Assembly: GCF_024868665.1 (NCBI RefSeq)
Contig: NC_079895.1
Coordinates: forward strand, 6,083,069 to 6,147,068
From: Triplophysa rosa
Lineage: Eukaryota > Chordata > Actinopteri > Cypriniformes > Nemacheilidae
Reading direction: 5' to 3'
Length of the DNA stretch: 64,000 nucleotides
Of this stretch, positions 1 through 10,080 are shown piece after piece. Below the pieces are notes generated by a model, which searched no databases, had not been told where the DNA came from, and saw only the letters and a program-made list of their open reading frames with translations. Each line of letters opens with the position of its first letter. Positions within the stretch are counted from its first letter, which is position 1. The position numbers and the translations under genes are program-made.

Positions 1-625
1 GTTGAGGATTTTGCACTAATGGCTGAGATGCTAATGAAGGCATGAATGAATAACTAAGAGGAGGGATTGTTTATGAGAGCTGCAGGTGAGGCGAGGAGAA
101 TTTGCAGTCGTGCTAGCAGAAGCCCCAACAGCACGCAGCTGCAAATTGGCAGCGGTGTTCTGCCCCGTAGTGCGTTTCGCTGCCGTCCCGGTTGTACACA
201 CACACAGAGCGCACCCACATACACACTCGCCGTGGCGAGAACTGTCACCGGCACTCAGATCGTCCGTCAAACAGGCGTCTCGGGCAGAGAGAAAGGCTAA
301 AAGGCCAAGCGCTGATTGGCAGGGGACATCTCCTCACTTCAGCACCAGACTCTCATTGCTTTCCTCGTCTTTTATTGGCTCTGACCCATTTTTAGGGTGT
401 TTATGTATGTAAATGTATTTGGACCTCTGGTATAATTTGTCTATTTTCATATTGGCTTTTTACAGCTATCTACGGTATCAAGTAAACAAGAATTATCATT
501 GACATGGAATATGCATTTGTTTAAACCAATGTGCACTTGGAAAATTTTCTGTGTATTAACAGTCTTAAACACTCTTATTAATAAAGATAATCAATTGATA
601 ATTATTCCTGACTAATTTGAAAGAA
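1..625. other. Unique non-coding sequence with GC/CpG-richer block
   Basis: I recognise no gene or repeat here. The part from about 60 to 370 is richer in G+C and CpG than the AT-rich sequence after it and has several short open frames on both strands, none with a recognisable domain. Overlapping frames on both strands over the same bases are what stop-poor GC-rich DNA gives by chance. The block could be a conserved regulatory element, but that is inference from composition alone. Confidence 0.3.
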
Positions 626-839
626 TTAAAGGGATAGTTCACCCAAAAATATTTTTTTGCATCGTTTACTCACCCTCATGTCATTCATTCTAAGCATGTA
701 AGAAAAGTTATATTTTGAATAGAGACATTTCTCAAAATATCTTCTTTTGCGCTTTGCTAAAGAAAGAGTCATATACAGGTTTTGTACAACATGAGAGTGA
801 ATAACACAGTTAAAACTTTTGGGTGAGGTATGCCTTTAA
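626..839. mobile_element. Inverted-repeat MITE, TTAAAGGGATAGTTCACC family (copy 1)
   Basis: The left end reads TTAAAGGGATAGTTCACCC followed by the TTTACTCACCCTCATGTC motif of this abundant cyprinid family. The right end is a worn inverted copy finishing in GGTATGCCTTTAA. Between them lies the typical internal segment (TCTTCTTTTGCG, GTCATATACAGG). It has no coding capacity. The family resembles the elements called Angel in zebrafish, but I do not assign that name firmly. Confidence 0.85.
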
Positions 840-1351
840 TGACAAGCTGATTATGAGGATAATAATTCAACTGCTATTATCAGAACACCACACAATCTGA
901 TTGTAGCATCTAAATGGTGATGTGAGGGCAAGTCTTTGTGCCTGAGATGGAAAAGACTTGTATGCATCCCACTTGTTCCCCAATGTCTAATCAATAAAGC
1001 ACAAAGCAGATCCCCCAAGATCTTTTCCAAACCTTTTCTGAAAAAACCTTCCCTTAGGAAAAACCAGCTAAAACCAATTATGTTTTGCAGCAGATAGTTG
1101 GTGAAATTGAGAACAGAGTGGTGTTTACTGGTGTCCGTATGCTGAGCACACTGGTAAGGGGCAGTAATGGGGAAGTTCATGGCAGGGGGTGGATAATCCA
1201 ACACTTTGGCTTGCACGGAGTCATATTGAGAACACAGTTGGAGAGTTTGCTCTGTTTCTCTAAGAATCCCATAAGGAGAAGCTGTAATATTATGCTGGAA
1301 GGTTATTTCTAAAAACTTTGTGTTATTCTAGATGCACATGTACTGTATAGA
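840..1351. other. Unique sequence, nothing recognised
   Basis: AT-rich single-copy-looking DNA between two transposons. A 121-codon minus-strand frame at 851-1216 shows no domain, signal peptide or exon-like boundaries. I see no RNA gene or promoter motif. Confidence 0.4.
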
Positions 1352-1354
1352 TTA

Positions 1355-1918
1355 CACAGTGTAACAAATTTTTGTTTCGCCCGACTTTTTTATAGTTCTT
1401 GTACAATTCTGTGGTGCTAATTATTGTGGTAATATTTATTTTCATGTCTATTTAGCTCAATTAAATGTTGAGCTTATATCATTAATTACGATACATTATA
1501 TCGGTATATTGCAAATGAACAAAAGCTGTACAAATTTTCACATATTTAAAAAATTATTTTCTAATTGTCTACAGAAATTTCTGTAGCACAGGGAAGGTGG
1601 GATGAAGCGATGATGGGTGACTACGTCGGGAACTTGGTGCGCGAGGACAGTATACTCGTAAAAGACAAAAACGATCAAATGTACACTTCAGAAGTTTTGG
1701 ACGACTCATTTTCAGTAACTGTTATGTTAAACTATTGTTTTGAGCTCAGTGTTATGCCAGTTCCTTGTAATTTCTGCGCACCAGTAATAATATTGTTATA
1801 TATAAATGTGTGTACCGTCGATGGTAAAAAGAATTATTGTGAATTTCGTATTCAGCGTGTTAAACTTCAGTAAAAATTAAAGTGAAACACCACTTAAAAA
1901 AAAATTTGTTACATTGTG
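1355..1918 (+). mobile_element. PIF/Harbinger-type non-autonomous DNA transposon (copy A)
   Basis: Terminal inverted repeats CACAGTGTAACAAATTT (left) and AAATTTGTTACATTGTG (right) bound a 564-bp element. The trinucleotide TTA flanks both sides (1352-1354 and 1919-1921), the target duplication expected of PIF/Harbinger elements. A second copy in the opposite orientation lies at 52047-52587. The right half holds an open frame that may be a leftover exon of an autonomous parent. The superfamily call rests on the TTA duplication and is inference. Confidence 0.75.
1574..1873 (+). pseudogene. Residual coding exon inside the Harbinger-type element
   Basis: A frame of about 100 codons fills the right half of the element. 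It is preceded by an acceptor-like tract ending TCTACAG at about 1574, and the first residues after it include the motif RWDEAMMGDY. I do not recognise a transposase catalytic motif. The inverted copy at 52 kb keeps some of this sequence but is interrupted and internally deleted, so the frame is not maintained between copies. I read it as a relic of a transposon-encoded exon. It could also be a chance frame. Confidence 0.35.
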
Positions 1919-1921
1919 TTA

Positions 1922-2189
1922 TATTTTCTTATTTATTTTATCTCATTTGTGTTTTCCGTAACTGAAAAAGCATGACGCTCATGATCATGGATTACATTCC
2001 CTGATATAATGTACTTAAGTTAAAAGTGAAATCTACCGATACTGATTCCGATTCTGAAGATGAAATTAATATTTAACTTTCTGAATGTAATAATTTATAT
2101 AATGACTTTCATATTGAAAAACTGGTGATGTTTTTCAACATTTTCTAAATACAGATCACAAATGAATAGCATTTTCCTGTCCTCTATAG
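1922..2189. other. AT-rich sequence, probably old transposon interior
   Basis: It lies between the Harbinger-type element and a terminal fragment of a CCGATATATCGGTGCAT repeat. It may be the worn interior of that element. I see no coding or RNA feature. Confidence 0.3.
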
Positions 2190-2248
2190 ATTGACATGCT
2201 TTTATTGACCGATACAGATTATTAGCCGATATATCGGTGCATCTCTAG
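2190..2248. mobile_element. Terminal fragment of ATATCGGTGCATC-type hAT-like MITE
   Basis: The sequence GCCGATATATCGGTGCATC, ending CTCTA near 2247, matches the end of a common fish element whose other end reads TAGGGATGCACCGAT. The partner end is not clear, so only this terminus is called. A related copy lies at 45543-45853. Confidence 0.55.
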
Positions 2249-3513
2249 TTAAAAGCGGCTGCGATATGCATGTAAATTTGTTTTAAACCGATTGCAGTAG
2301 TGTAAAGCCACTGTGAGTTTGCAGGCTCTATATAGTGTAGCATATCATGGTATGCCAGAATGCACAAATACAATAAGTGTGGCATCTGGGGCCAATAGCA
2401 CGAGGGACGGTGTTTAATATGGGTGTCCTGCCAGATTTCTTCATGCTTTCTGCATTCCAGTCTATGCAATTGAAGGCTGAAGTCAGCATCTGTGCTCAGC
2501 CATGCAGTGTGATCGCTCATCTATCTCTCATATGTTGGTCTCTCTTCTCGTTGGAGTTCAATGAGCTTATTTGTGCTTGTTTGCCCATCTAGGTATCCAG
2601 TTACCCATCTTCCTCTGGTTTCGAGAGTAGGGCGCAGTCAAGTTTCTATAGCCGCTGGAAGCAAAGCAAAATGTTCAACGTTTAGAATAGGCTCCTAATT
2701 AGCGGAATTAGCTGCAGATCAAAGAAGACAATTAAAGGTGGTACGGGCACAGGGGCGGGCAGGACGCCGACTTCATTTGCATCTCAACGCTGCAGCCGCA
2801 CTCGGCACGCCAGCGAGCTCTTACAGCTCATTACGGCATTTGAACAACGTGGTTGGTCAGATCTACAGCTCCACTGTTGAAAAAATGACATTGAAATTTC
2901 ATCGTGAGCTTAATGTGTGAATTAAATGAGAATACAATGCTAGAAAAGTCTTTATATGTTTTACGTGCATGTATGTAGGTGGTATTGAGTGACATGCGTG
3001 ACCTGCAGGTTTTCTCTAAACATACGCATCTGAACTATTTATGTCCTTTTTGTATTTTTGTTTTACTGCTGTGGATATAAATCTATATTTAAAATGTGTT
3101 TGTTTGTGTGAGAGAGCCAGACAGAGGTCAGTGTAATGTGTTTGTTGTTGTACATCATAAATAATCAGGCAGTTATTTTCATTGTGCAGAATTCTTGATG
3201 ATCAAACACTATTGATCACATGTCATACCGGAGGGCCATATCGAGAGAATCGATATGAGAGGATCATGGGATGTGTGTCTGCTGCTTTCTCAGTACTGTC
3301 AGTCAGTTTCAGTGTATGGGTATGATCTTCGTCTGAAGTGTTTGATAAATGGCAGGTCTGTAACCGAGCTGACCTCTCGCTTCTGCTGAAGTGTCATTCT
3401 TTACTGCTCAGGAGACCCATCCACGCTTACGTTAAAGTACAGTTCATGAACCTGCCTCCAAGTGCTGGAGTTTAAATGTTGCTTATTCACCGTGACTCTG
3501 CTGCCGCCGCTGC
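2249..3513. other. Unique sequence with candidate conserved noncoding block
   Basis: No repeat recognised. The part at 2640-2900 is GC-richer and motif-dense, with TAATTAG at 2696-2702, a second AATTAG soon after and the POU octamer ATTTGCAT at 2775-2782. Clustered homeodomain and POU sites are typical of vertebrate developmental enhancers, but sequence alone cannot prove function. The remainder is AT-rich with nothing visible. Confidence 0.35.
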
Positions 3514-3514
3514 G

Positions 3515-3920
3515 TTTAAAGGAACAGTTCACCTAAAAATGAAATTTAAAAATTAAGTTGTTCCATATCTGTATACATTTCTTTGTTCTGATAAACACAG
3601 AGAAAGATATTTGGAAGAATGCTTGTATAACTACACAGTTGTTGGCCACCATTGACTACCATAGTAGGGAAGGTTTCTTTGTAAATTTCTTCAATGTTGA
3701 AAACAAAAGAAGATATTTTGAAGAATGTAGGAAAGCAAACAGTTCTGGGGCACTTTTGACTACAATTCTCATTTTTCCTACTATGGTAGTCAATGGTGGC
3801 CAGATCTGTTACGAGCATTCTTCCAAATATCTTTCTCTGTGTTCATCAGAACAAAGAAATTTATACGGATTTGGAACAACTCGAGGGTGAGTAAATGATG
3901 ACAGGATTTGTCTCTTTAAA
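3515..3920. mobile_element. Inverted-repeat MITE, TTAAAGGGATAGTTCACC family (copy 2, long form)
   Basis: The left end is TTTAAAGGAACAGTTCACC and the right end GGGTGAGTAAATGATGACAG followed by CTCTTTAAA. Internally, the arms TTGACTACCATAGTAG and CTACTATGGTAGTCAA form a second inverted repeat, so most of the 406 bp could fold into one hairpin. Frames on both strands across it are products of this palindrome. Confidence 0.9.
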
Positions 3921-5829
3921 GGTGTAACATTTCAAAAATCCCCATGAAATCAGAATTGTCCCAATAGTGCACACATTATGAGTTTTATCATCTTTAATCA
4001 AAATTTTGAAAATGTACTTCCCCTGTCTGATGATGTCATTTTGACGGCTTAGGGAGAACATTTGTTAACCTGTAAAAATAATTAAATAAATAAATACAGT
4101 AAGATTCAGTGCTTACCGTTTTCTCCCTAGAAAGGCCATTTATTATAGACTAAGCTGCAAAAACATCCTGTTGGTCAATACTGTATTGTTGCTTAACATC
4201 AGAAGAACTTATGATTAAACTTGTGCTGTTCTGGCTATGTAGCCATTTTTGTGTGGATTGTTTTGTGAATCTGTCACAAGGTAATAAACGCTTTTAAAAA
4301 GTGCCTATTATTGCCGAATGGGGAAATGCAAACCATATTAGAGTTGACAGAAAACCAGTGAAAACGGCACAGCAAAGCAATTTTAATAAGGAAGGGGGGG
4401 GCATTTAAGTGAGGGGTGTTAAAGGGACAACAGCAACAGTCTATTTTATTACTCTAGGGTCAGAGAGGGGCTGGAATATGAAAACTAAATTATGAACTTT
4501 ACACAAATTTTAGTGGCTCTCATGTGTAATAATTATACGGTGTAATTTAATTAAATTATATGATCGCTTTAATTCTCTATAAATCTCTATACTTAAATGC
4601 GTTTTTATATCTTTATTTTTTTCATGTTTGTGCGGTTCAAGATTTGATAAGCCTCCCCTCCAACTACTAGAGACTCTCCAAGTATTCATCACTTTACAAT
4701 TAGCATTGTTAGCCGATCTCACAGAAATAGTCATTAATGTGTAAATATTGTCTTTATGCACTTTTATACTATGCTTTATCTTTTACGACTGTAACTTGAT
4801 GAGAGTTCCTCTGATTTAAGTGTTGCATGTAGTGGAATGTCGACTTGCGGCCTACCGGTTGAACAATGCACTGCATTTTATCTTCTCCGGGGAGGGCGGA
4901 AGGCTCGCCACTTTGTCTTTATGAGGTGCTTTTAATTGTTCGTCCACATGTCCCCTGTAGCTTCTGACGCGCTCTTTGATTGATGTTCCTTCTAATCACC
5001 ATAATGGCTGGTGGAGCGTAATTCTGCCAACGGCGTCTCTCTGAGAAATGCCCCTGGAGCACGGCCTTCTTCTGTTCTTATTGAGTGATGAGCGGAACGT
5101 AAGTCAGGGTGAACCTGGATCACAGCTCCGCTGGGGCAGAGAAATAAACGTCGCTCTTCCTAATGTAATCATCAGATATTCAGCGACAGTTGGGGTGACA
5201 GATGTTGTTGTAGAGAGCGTGCAGGTCAAGTCAGGGCATTTAGAGATTACAAGTTTTCCATGATCACATTCGGCTTTTTAACATTCTAAGTTGGCAACAA
5301 CTTTTTTTTGCAAACGCTAAACGGATTCGAAGATGTTTTTTCCAGCTAGCCTTAGGTGATTTTCTCATATTTCTTTCCCTGCAATGCTTTAATTTTCCAC
5401 ATTTATTCAACTTAATTTTCTCGTTTCTGTCATCCTTTTTTCCTTTATTCTTCCGACTCCGTCCTCTGTTTTCATTTTCCACACTATCTCTTTATTACTG
5501 TCAGTAAATAGCATTCACGAAATGGGATTGTTAAATATTGCACTTATCTTTAAAAGAGCAGCTGTAGCTGAACTGATAGCGTAGCCTAAAGAACAGCCGA
5601 CGGCTTTGGTACCTGCATGCACAGAACTTCTATGGCTGGCGGACGAAATGGAAAATGGTCTGTTTGTGTCTCCTGATCAACTCATTAGGGGTGGAATAGC
5701 ACTTGAATTGTATTAGACTAACATTATGGGATGCCTTAAGTTTTTGTTGTAGACACAGAATGTTGGTAAACTCAAACGTGACTCACTGCTGTTTCTTATT
5801 AGTCTGGCATTAAAATGGCACATGCAGCT
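3921..5829. other. Unique sequence with CpG-richer stretch at 4830-5250
   Basis: The first ~450 bp may be a worn repeat I cannot name. From 4830 to 5250 the sequence becomes GC-richer with ATTA-type and TTTGATTGATG motifs, a possible conserved noncoding element. The 71-codon frame at 5048-5263 has no domain. There is a G-run at 4392-4399. Confidence 0.3.
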
Positions 5830-5892
5830 CTTAAAGGGACAGTTCACTAAAATGTCTGCCATAGTTTACTCGTGTTGTTCCAAAGCTGTAAC
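5830..5892 (+). mobile_element. 5' fragment of the TTAAAGGGATAGTTCACC family (copy 3)
   Basis: TTAAAGGGACAGTTCACTAA is followed by a worn TTTACTCGTGTTGTTCCAAA segment. The right end is not found, so this is a truncated relic. Confidence 0.65.
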
Positions 5893-6350
5893 GCTTGCAA
5901 AAGATGTTGCAGTCACGGAAGCACAATATAAAATGTCTGCAAAAAATACTAATTTAATATACTTTCCAACAGTCAAGAAGGTAAGTGACTAGCTGAGTTG
6001 AGAAATGAACATGCATTTAATGCGATATTTGGCACGCTGTTGCTTTGATAAAACTCAAGCTGGCATGGACTCAACAAGGATCATGAGGTTTTGTGCAAAC
6101 ATTTGATCTCGGCATGATTTGAGAATGTTCCAAAAGATGATCTTCAACAGAAATCTGATCTTTTGTTCAAAGGCGTTACATAATCAGTCACAGAATTAGC
6201 TCATTTGATACATGTACGTGACCTAGACATTGTGCATTATTTTAAATGTTTCATATTTTTAAGCCCTAATGATCTCAGACTTGTGAGTTTACTTAATAAA
6301 GATTGAACTTTTGCCTTTTATTGTACTTTTGCTCATGACATTATGGAAAA
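5893..6350. other. AT-rich sequence, nothing recognised
   Basis: No coding frame, RNA gene or clear repeat identified. Confidence 0.4.
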
Positions 6351-6459
6351 ATCTTAAAAGGTTCTTAAATGGTTCTTTGTTGGCCTATATGGTTCCGTAA
6401 AGAACATTTAACATTTCTGTTGTAGAAATGTTTCTTTGAATTGGGAAAAGGTTACACAG
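6351..6459. mobile_element. Relic of a GGTTCTTTG-type fish MITE
   Basis: Repeated AAAGGTTCTT and GGTTCTTTG words with an inverted AAAGAAC match a common fish inverted-repeat element. A clearer relative lies at 20168-20300. Ends and target duplication are not resolved. Confidence 0.4.
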
Positions 6460-6694
6460 ACTATATGTGTCATGGCTCTGCTTCCTTAGTCATGTTTTTC
6501 TTGGTCCTGTAGCAGAGCCATGGCAAAGCCTTAGGTTATTTGTGAGAAAGCCATGAGATGTTTGGTTTTTGACATCTCATGTGTTTTCTCATGTCTTGTC
6601 ATTAGCCCCGCCCCTCTTGTTTCTTGTATTGCTTTCCTCTCATGTCTAATGTCCCACACCTGCCCCGTGTAATTATCCCTCGTTTGTCTCTCCC

Positions 6695-6702
6695 TATATA
6701 TA
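6695..6702 (+). promoter_or_regulatory. TATA box of the solo LTR
   Basis: TATATATA sits about 228 bp into the LTR and 263 bp before its AATAAA, where an LTR promoter is expected. Its activity today is unknown. Confidence 0.6.
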
Positions 6703-6964
6703 CCCTCATGTTTCTTTGTCTTGTGTTGGTGGATTGCGTTTTGTACCGTGTATTGTATTCATGCCTGTTCGTCTTGATTCCGTGCCTAGTGCTGTGTGTT
6801 CCTGTTCCGTGAGTTTAGTGTCTGTTAGTTTATTGTAGTTTTTCCAGTGTGGTCCTTAGTCCTTGTATTTTAGGTTAGTGAGTTTATGTGCCTGTTTTGT
6901 TCCTCCATTTATTATCGTGTTTTGTTCCCCACACTGGGTTTTTGTTTTGCGTGTTTTTGTGTAA

Positions 6965-6970
6965 AATAAA
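6965..6970 (+). terminator. Polyadenylation signal of the solo LTR
   Basis: AATAAA 64 bp before the 3' end of the LTR, the usual position for the R-region poly(A) signal. Confidence 0.55.
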
Positions 6971-7089
6971 TATATCTTGTTAACCCCTTACTGCCTGCCT
7001 GCATTTGGGTTCTTCCACTCCGCTCTCCTTGACAATATGCGGTTGTATCAGACCCAAAAGTTAACTTAAGCCCTGTGTTTGGTTAAAAC

Positions 7090-7252
7090 ATTTTTTAATA
7101 TTAATATGAATTAATATACATTTTTATTGTATATTAATTGTATTCAATTAAATTTAAACTACTCAACAGTTATTGTTTCTTTGCGGAGGTCTACCGGAAG
7201 TTAAGTTTGGGCCACGAAACGTTTGTTTATGTTGTTGCTGCTGAAACCATGT
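7090..7252. mobile_element. Fragment related to the TATAGACGGTTTC element at 47.3 kb
   Basis: The 20-mer at 7220-7239 (CGTTTGTTTATGTTGTTGCT) recurs exactly at 47761-47780, followed in both places by a GAAACC end. The AT-rich sequence before it (TTTTTATTGTATA then TAATTGTATT) also recurs near 47430. Only the right part of the element is recognisable here. Confidence 0.5.
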
Positions 7253-7260
7253 ATAAAAAC

Positions 7261-7603
7261 TAGGGCTGTCAAACGATTAATCGCGATTAATCTCATCCAG
7301 AATAAAAGTTTGTGTTTACATCATATATATCTGTGCACAGTGCATATTAATTTTGTATTTATAAACTCAAAACATACACATACTAGGAAATATTTAAATG
7401 TATTAATTTATATTTACCAATAATTTAAATTCTAAATAAACATTTATTTATTGTTATATGTTATATTTTTCTAAAATAAATGCATTTATGTGTATGTGTT
7501 CATAAGTACAAAATTAATTAGCACAGTAGACCGACATAAATTACGTAAACACAAACTTTTATTCTGGATGCGATTAATCACGATCAATCGTTTGACAGCC
7601 CTA
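7261..7603. mobile_element. hAT-type MITE, TAGGGCTGTCAAACG family, intact with 8-bp duplication
   Basis: Inverted ends TAGGGCTGTCAAACGATTAA and TTGACAGCCCTA bound 343 bp that is nearly palindromic, with AAAAGTTTGTGTTTAC near one end and its complement near the other. The octamer ATAAAAAC occurs at 7253-7260 and again at 7604-7611: an exact 8-bp target duplication, the hAT signature. Two further copies are at 30115-30317 and 40236-40570. It has no coding capacity. Confidence 0.92.
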
Positions 7604-7611
7604 ATAAAAAC

Positions 7612-8847
7612 ATGAGAAAAAAGGTTATTTTAAGAACCTTTGATTGGAACTTTGTTTGAGGAACCGAAAATGGCTGCAAAAAATACTTTTTTACTTAAAT
7701 ACATACTGTATGTTTTGGTGGCATTTTGTGTGTGTGGAATTGAATTTGATTTCTATGTACTATACCCCCCGTTACAGTCAAAAGAAGCCTGTTGTTTAAC
7801 AGCATGGGCTTTGATTTCATTTCTTGGAGCGAAAGACATTTGGGTCCTTATTTAGCTGACGGCATTGTTCAAAACACACTTAAGGAAAAGCCTGTCTCAG
7901 CTTTTCAGCCACTCTGCACTGCTGCCTTTTACAGCAATGTTGTCACGGTACAATGGCCCAGGTTTTACTCCCTGGGTCATAATCCATATCTCTTGACTGT
8001 CATTTAATTAAATGGCTAACGGCTTTTCCTTTGTGTGCGGCCCACGCCCCGGCTGGTGGAGTGGTGCGCTGCGAATTGGCAGGCCATCAATCTGCGGCCG
8101 TGTGAAGGGTTCTCCCTCCGTTCGTCCGGCCCTGGAAGATGAATAGATAAATGGAGTTTCATTATGCTTCACTGTCACCTCCTCTCTCTCCCCCCCACAC
8201 GAATGCAGATGCAGCAATGCTGAGATTGTTCTCTATTACTGTCGTTGACCGCCAGCTCTGTCTGTCTCAGTTACTGATGGTTATGCAGTGAGGGAAAGTA
8301 AATTGCTCAGAATGAGCACATACGCGTTCAACGAGGAGTAATATACAGTTGAACTGTTGTTATTTTCAATAAAGCCAGACACAAAAAGGAGACCTCTTGT
8401 ATCCCACTGAAGGGGTTTATTTTGCATTATTGGCAGGCTGAGCACATTAGTGTTTATTGCACGACTATGTGATAATAAATAAATATATGGCTGGGAATAT
8501 TGATTTGAATTATGTGAATTACCTAAAATAATGTATGCGTTATTTTAATTGTATTTACACTTTTATCAAAAAGCATAGAACCAGATGGAAGAAAAACTTT
8601 TTGTTCTCATCTTCAATTATTAGCTACTCATGTATCCAAACGCATTCCAATTTCAATTGTCATTGAGGTGTCTGGACTGTTTTTTGTTAGTAAGTAATGT
8701 ACAGAATACTAATGATGTTTTAGTGGCTTTTGTCCTCCATGTTTTTTTACGGAAGCATATTCTGCCTATAATAGAAAATGATAGAGGTTATACCAAGATA
8801 AATCCGAATAATTCCACCCACCAGCACAGTGTGTCTCCCCTCACATC
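7612..8847. other. Unique sequence with candidate noncoding block at 7990-8260
   Basis: Mostly AT-rich and featureless. At 7990-8260 a GC-richer segment carries TAATTAAATGG near its start and several CpG dinucleotides. It looks like a conserved noncoding element rather than an exon, as frames on both strands are short and unconvincing. Confidence 0.3.
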
Positions 8848-8955
8848 TTAAAGAGAGAGTTCATCCAAAACTCAAAAAAAATTGTCAGATCATTTACTAT
8901 CCCTCTAGTCGGTCTAAGCGCACATGACTTTCTTTTATGGAGCGCAGACGGGAAG
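8848..8955 (+). mobile_element. 5' part of a TTAAAGGGATAGTTCACC-like element (copy 4)
   Basis: TTAAAGAGAGAGTTCATCC, TCATTTACTATCCCTC and a GACTTTCTTTTATGG segment in the usual order identify a worn left half. No right end is evident. Confidence 0.6.
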
Positions 8956-10036
8956 TTTTGATGGATGTACTGGATGTTCTTGTTTTGATTTCATTACAGC
9001 GGATGGGACTCCAGCATGATAAAAAAGGCACAATAAAAGTCTATATGACTCATTAATTATATCCTAAATTATAAGCCATGCTATAGCTCTGTGTGAGTAA
9101 AGTTAAAACACTGATACTAAAAATCTTGCTTTACATGCATTCAAATAAGGTGTCAGGAAACATAACAAAACTCTTAACATGATGTAAAGTGTCTAAGTTG
9201 AATAATGCGTTGTTTTTTGGGTCATTCCTGACAAAGCTGTTGTATTGTCTATTGCAATGTAAGAATGTACATGAATGTAAAGGTCGCATTGATTACTCTA
9301 ATGGTCATTTTGGCGCATGATAGCCCCAGTCCTCATTCACATTCCTCACATTCACCTCAGTGACAAACTTTATATCGTCCTCATCCAATAGTAATTAGTC
9401 CAACCGAATAGCTGGAATTAGAGATTTGTAAAGTCTGGTGCACGAGTGTGTTTGCCAGCTGGAGCAGATGCTTAGATAAAGCTCAAAAATATCACCCAAA
9501 GCTCAACAGAAGAAGGATGATATAGGACGCACAGAAGAAAAAGCAAAACCGCTTCCTTTTTAAAACAAAAATAAGAAAGTTAGTAAGTGCGCGCGCGAGG
9601 GAAATAGCACAAAGTAAAAATTAGATTTAGCCAATTAGGGTAGGAAGCCACTGGTAATTATCTCTCAGGAGACCTCGATGAATAGTTCTGCATATCATTT
9701 ACATAACATCTCTCCTTGTTTGGTCAGAGAGGATGCGCCAGTTTGCGTTAGGCTATATTCTCAACTGGTTTCGTTTCAAGACCTAAATTTTACATTGGAC
9801 GTCACACGACAACGCAACACTGTGTTTGTTTTTGTTGCATGGAAAGCATATTTGATGTAATTTGAGTATTTTCTTTTACTCAATTTTTCTGTTTTTGAAT
9901 TTGCCTCAAAATGCCAAAGAGTTCGTTCAGACTTGTGTTCGAAGAAGAAAGTCGAAAAGCAAATCGAAAGAAAACCCATTTATTTGGTTATAGCAACTGA
10001 ACTCGAATATTGTGTGCGGCGTTTTATTATAAATAA
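8956..10036. other. Unique sequence
   Basis: AT-rich, with a short GCGCGCGCG run near 9590 and a TAAT-rich, CNE-like patch around 9620-9720. Short frames show nothing recognisable. Confidence 0.3.
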
Positions 10037-10080
10037 TTATTACACGGCTGATTGGTCAGTCACAACATTTCCATCGGGGT
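10037..10080 (+). mobile_element. End fragment of the TTATTACACGGCT element
   Basis: TTATTACACGGCTGATTGG followed by TCAGTCACAACATTT matches the left end of the element at 34003-34338. The rest is not recognisable. Confidence 0.5.

Larger units (their letters stand above)
6468..7034 (+). mobile_element. Solo LTR, Ty3/Gypsy-type retrotransposon
   Basis: The 567-bp unit starts TGTCATGG and ends CTTGACA, giving TG...CA termini with the inverted pair TGTCA/TGACA. It is flanked by ATATG on both sides (6463-6467 and 7035-7039), a perfect 5-bp target duplication. A TATA box TATATATA lies at 6695-6702 and a polyadenylation signal AATAAA at 6965-6970, in the order and spacing of an LTR U3-R-U5. No internal gag or pol sequence or second LTR adjoins it, so it is a solo LTR left by LTR-LTR recombination. 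Assignment to Ty3/Gypsy comes from the likeness of the 3' end (CTGCATTTGGGTTC...CTTGACA) to fish Gypsy LTRs. Confidence 0.9.

Noticed and set aside
851..1216. 121-codon minus-strand frame
   Set aside because: No domain, no exon-like borders, and composition matches the surrounding AT-rich DNA.
3558..3890. Opposed 110- and 90-codon frames
   Set aside because: Both are translations of the palindromic MITE at 3515-3920.
5555..5640. SINE head (GCTGTAGCTGAACTGATAG)
   Set aside because: Resembles an A box only; no B box or SINE tail follows.
6624..6812. 62-codon hydrophobic frame, possible small membrane protein
   Set aside because: It lies wholly inside the solo LTR and straddles its TATA box.
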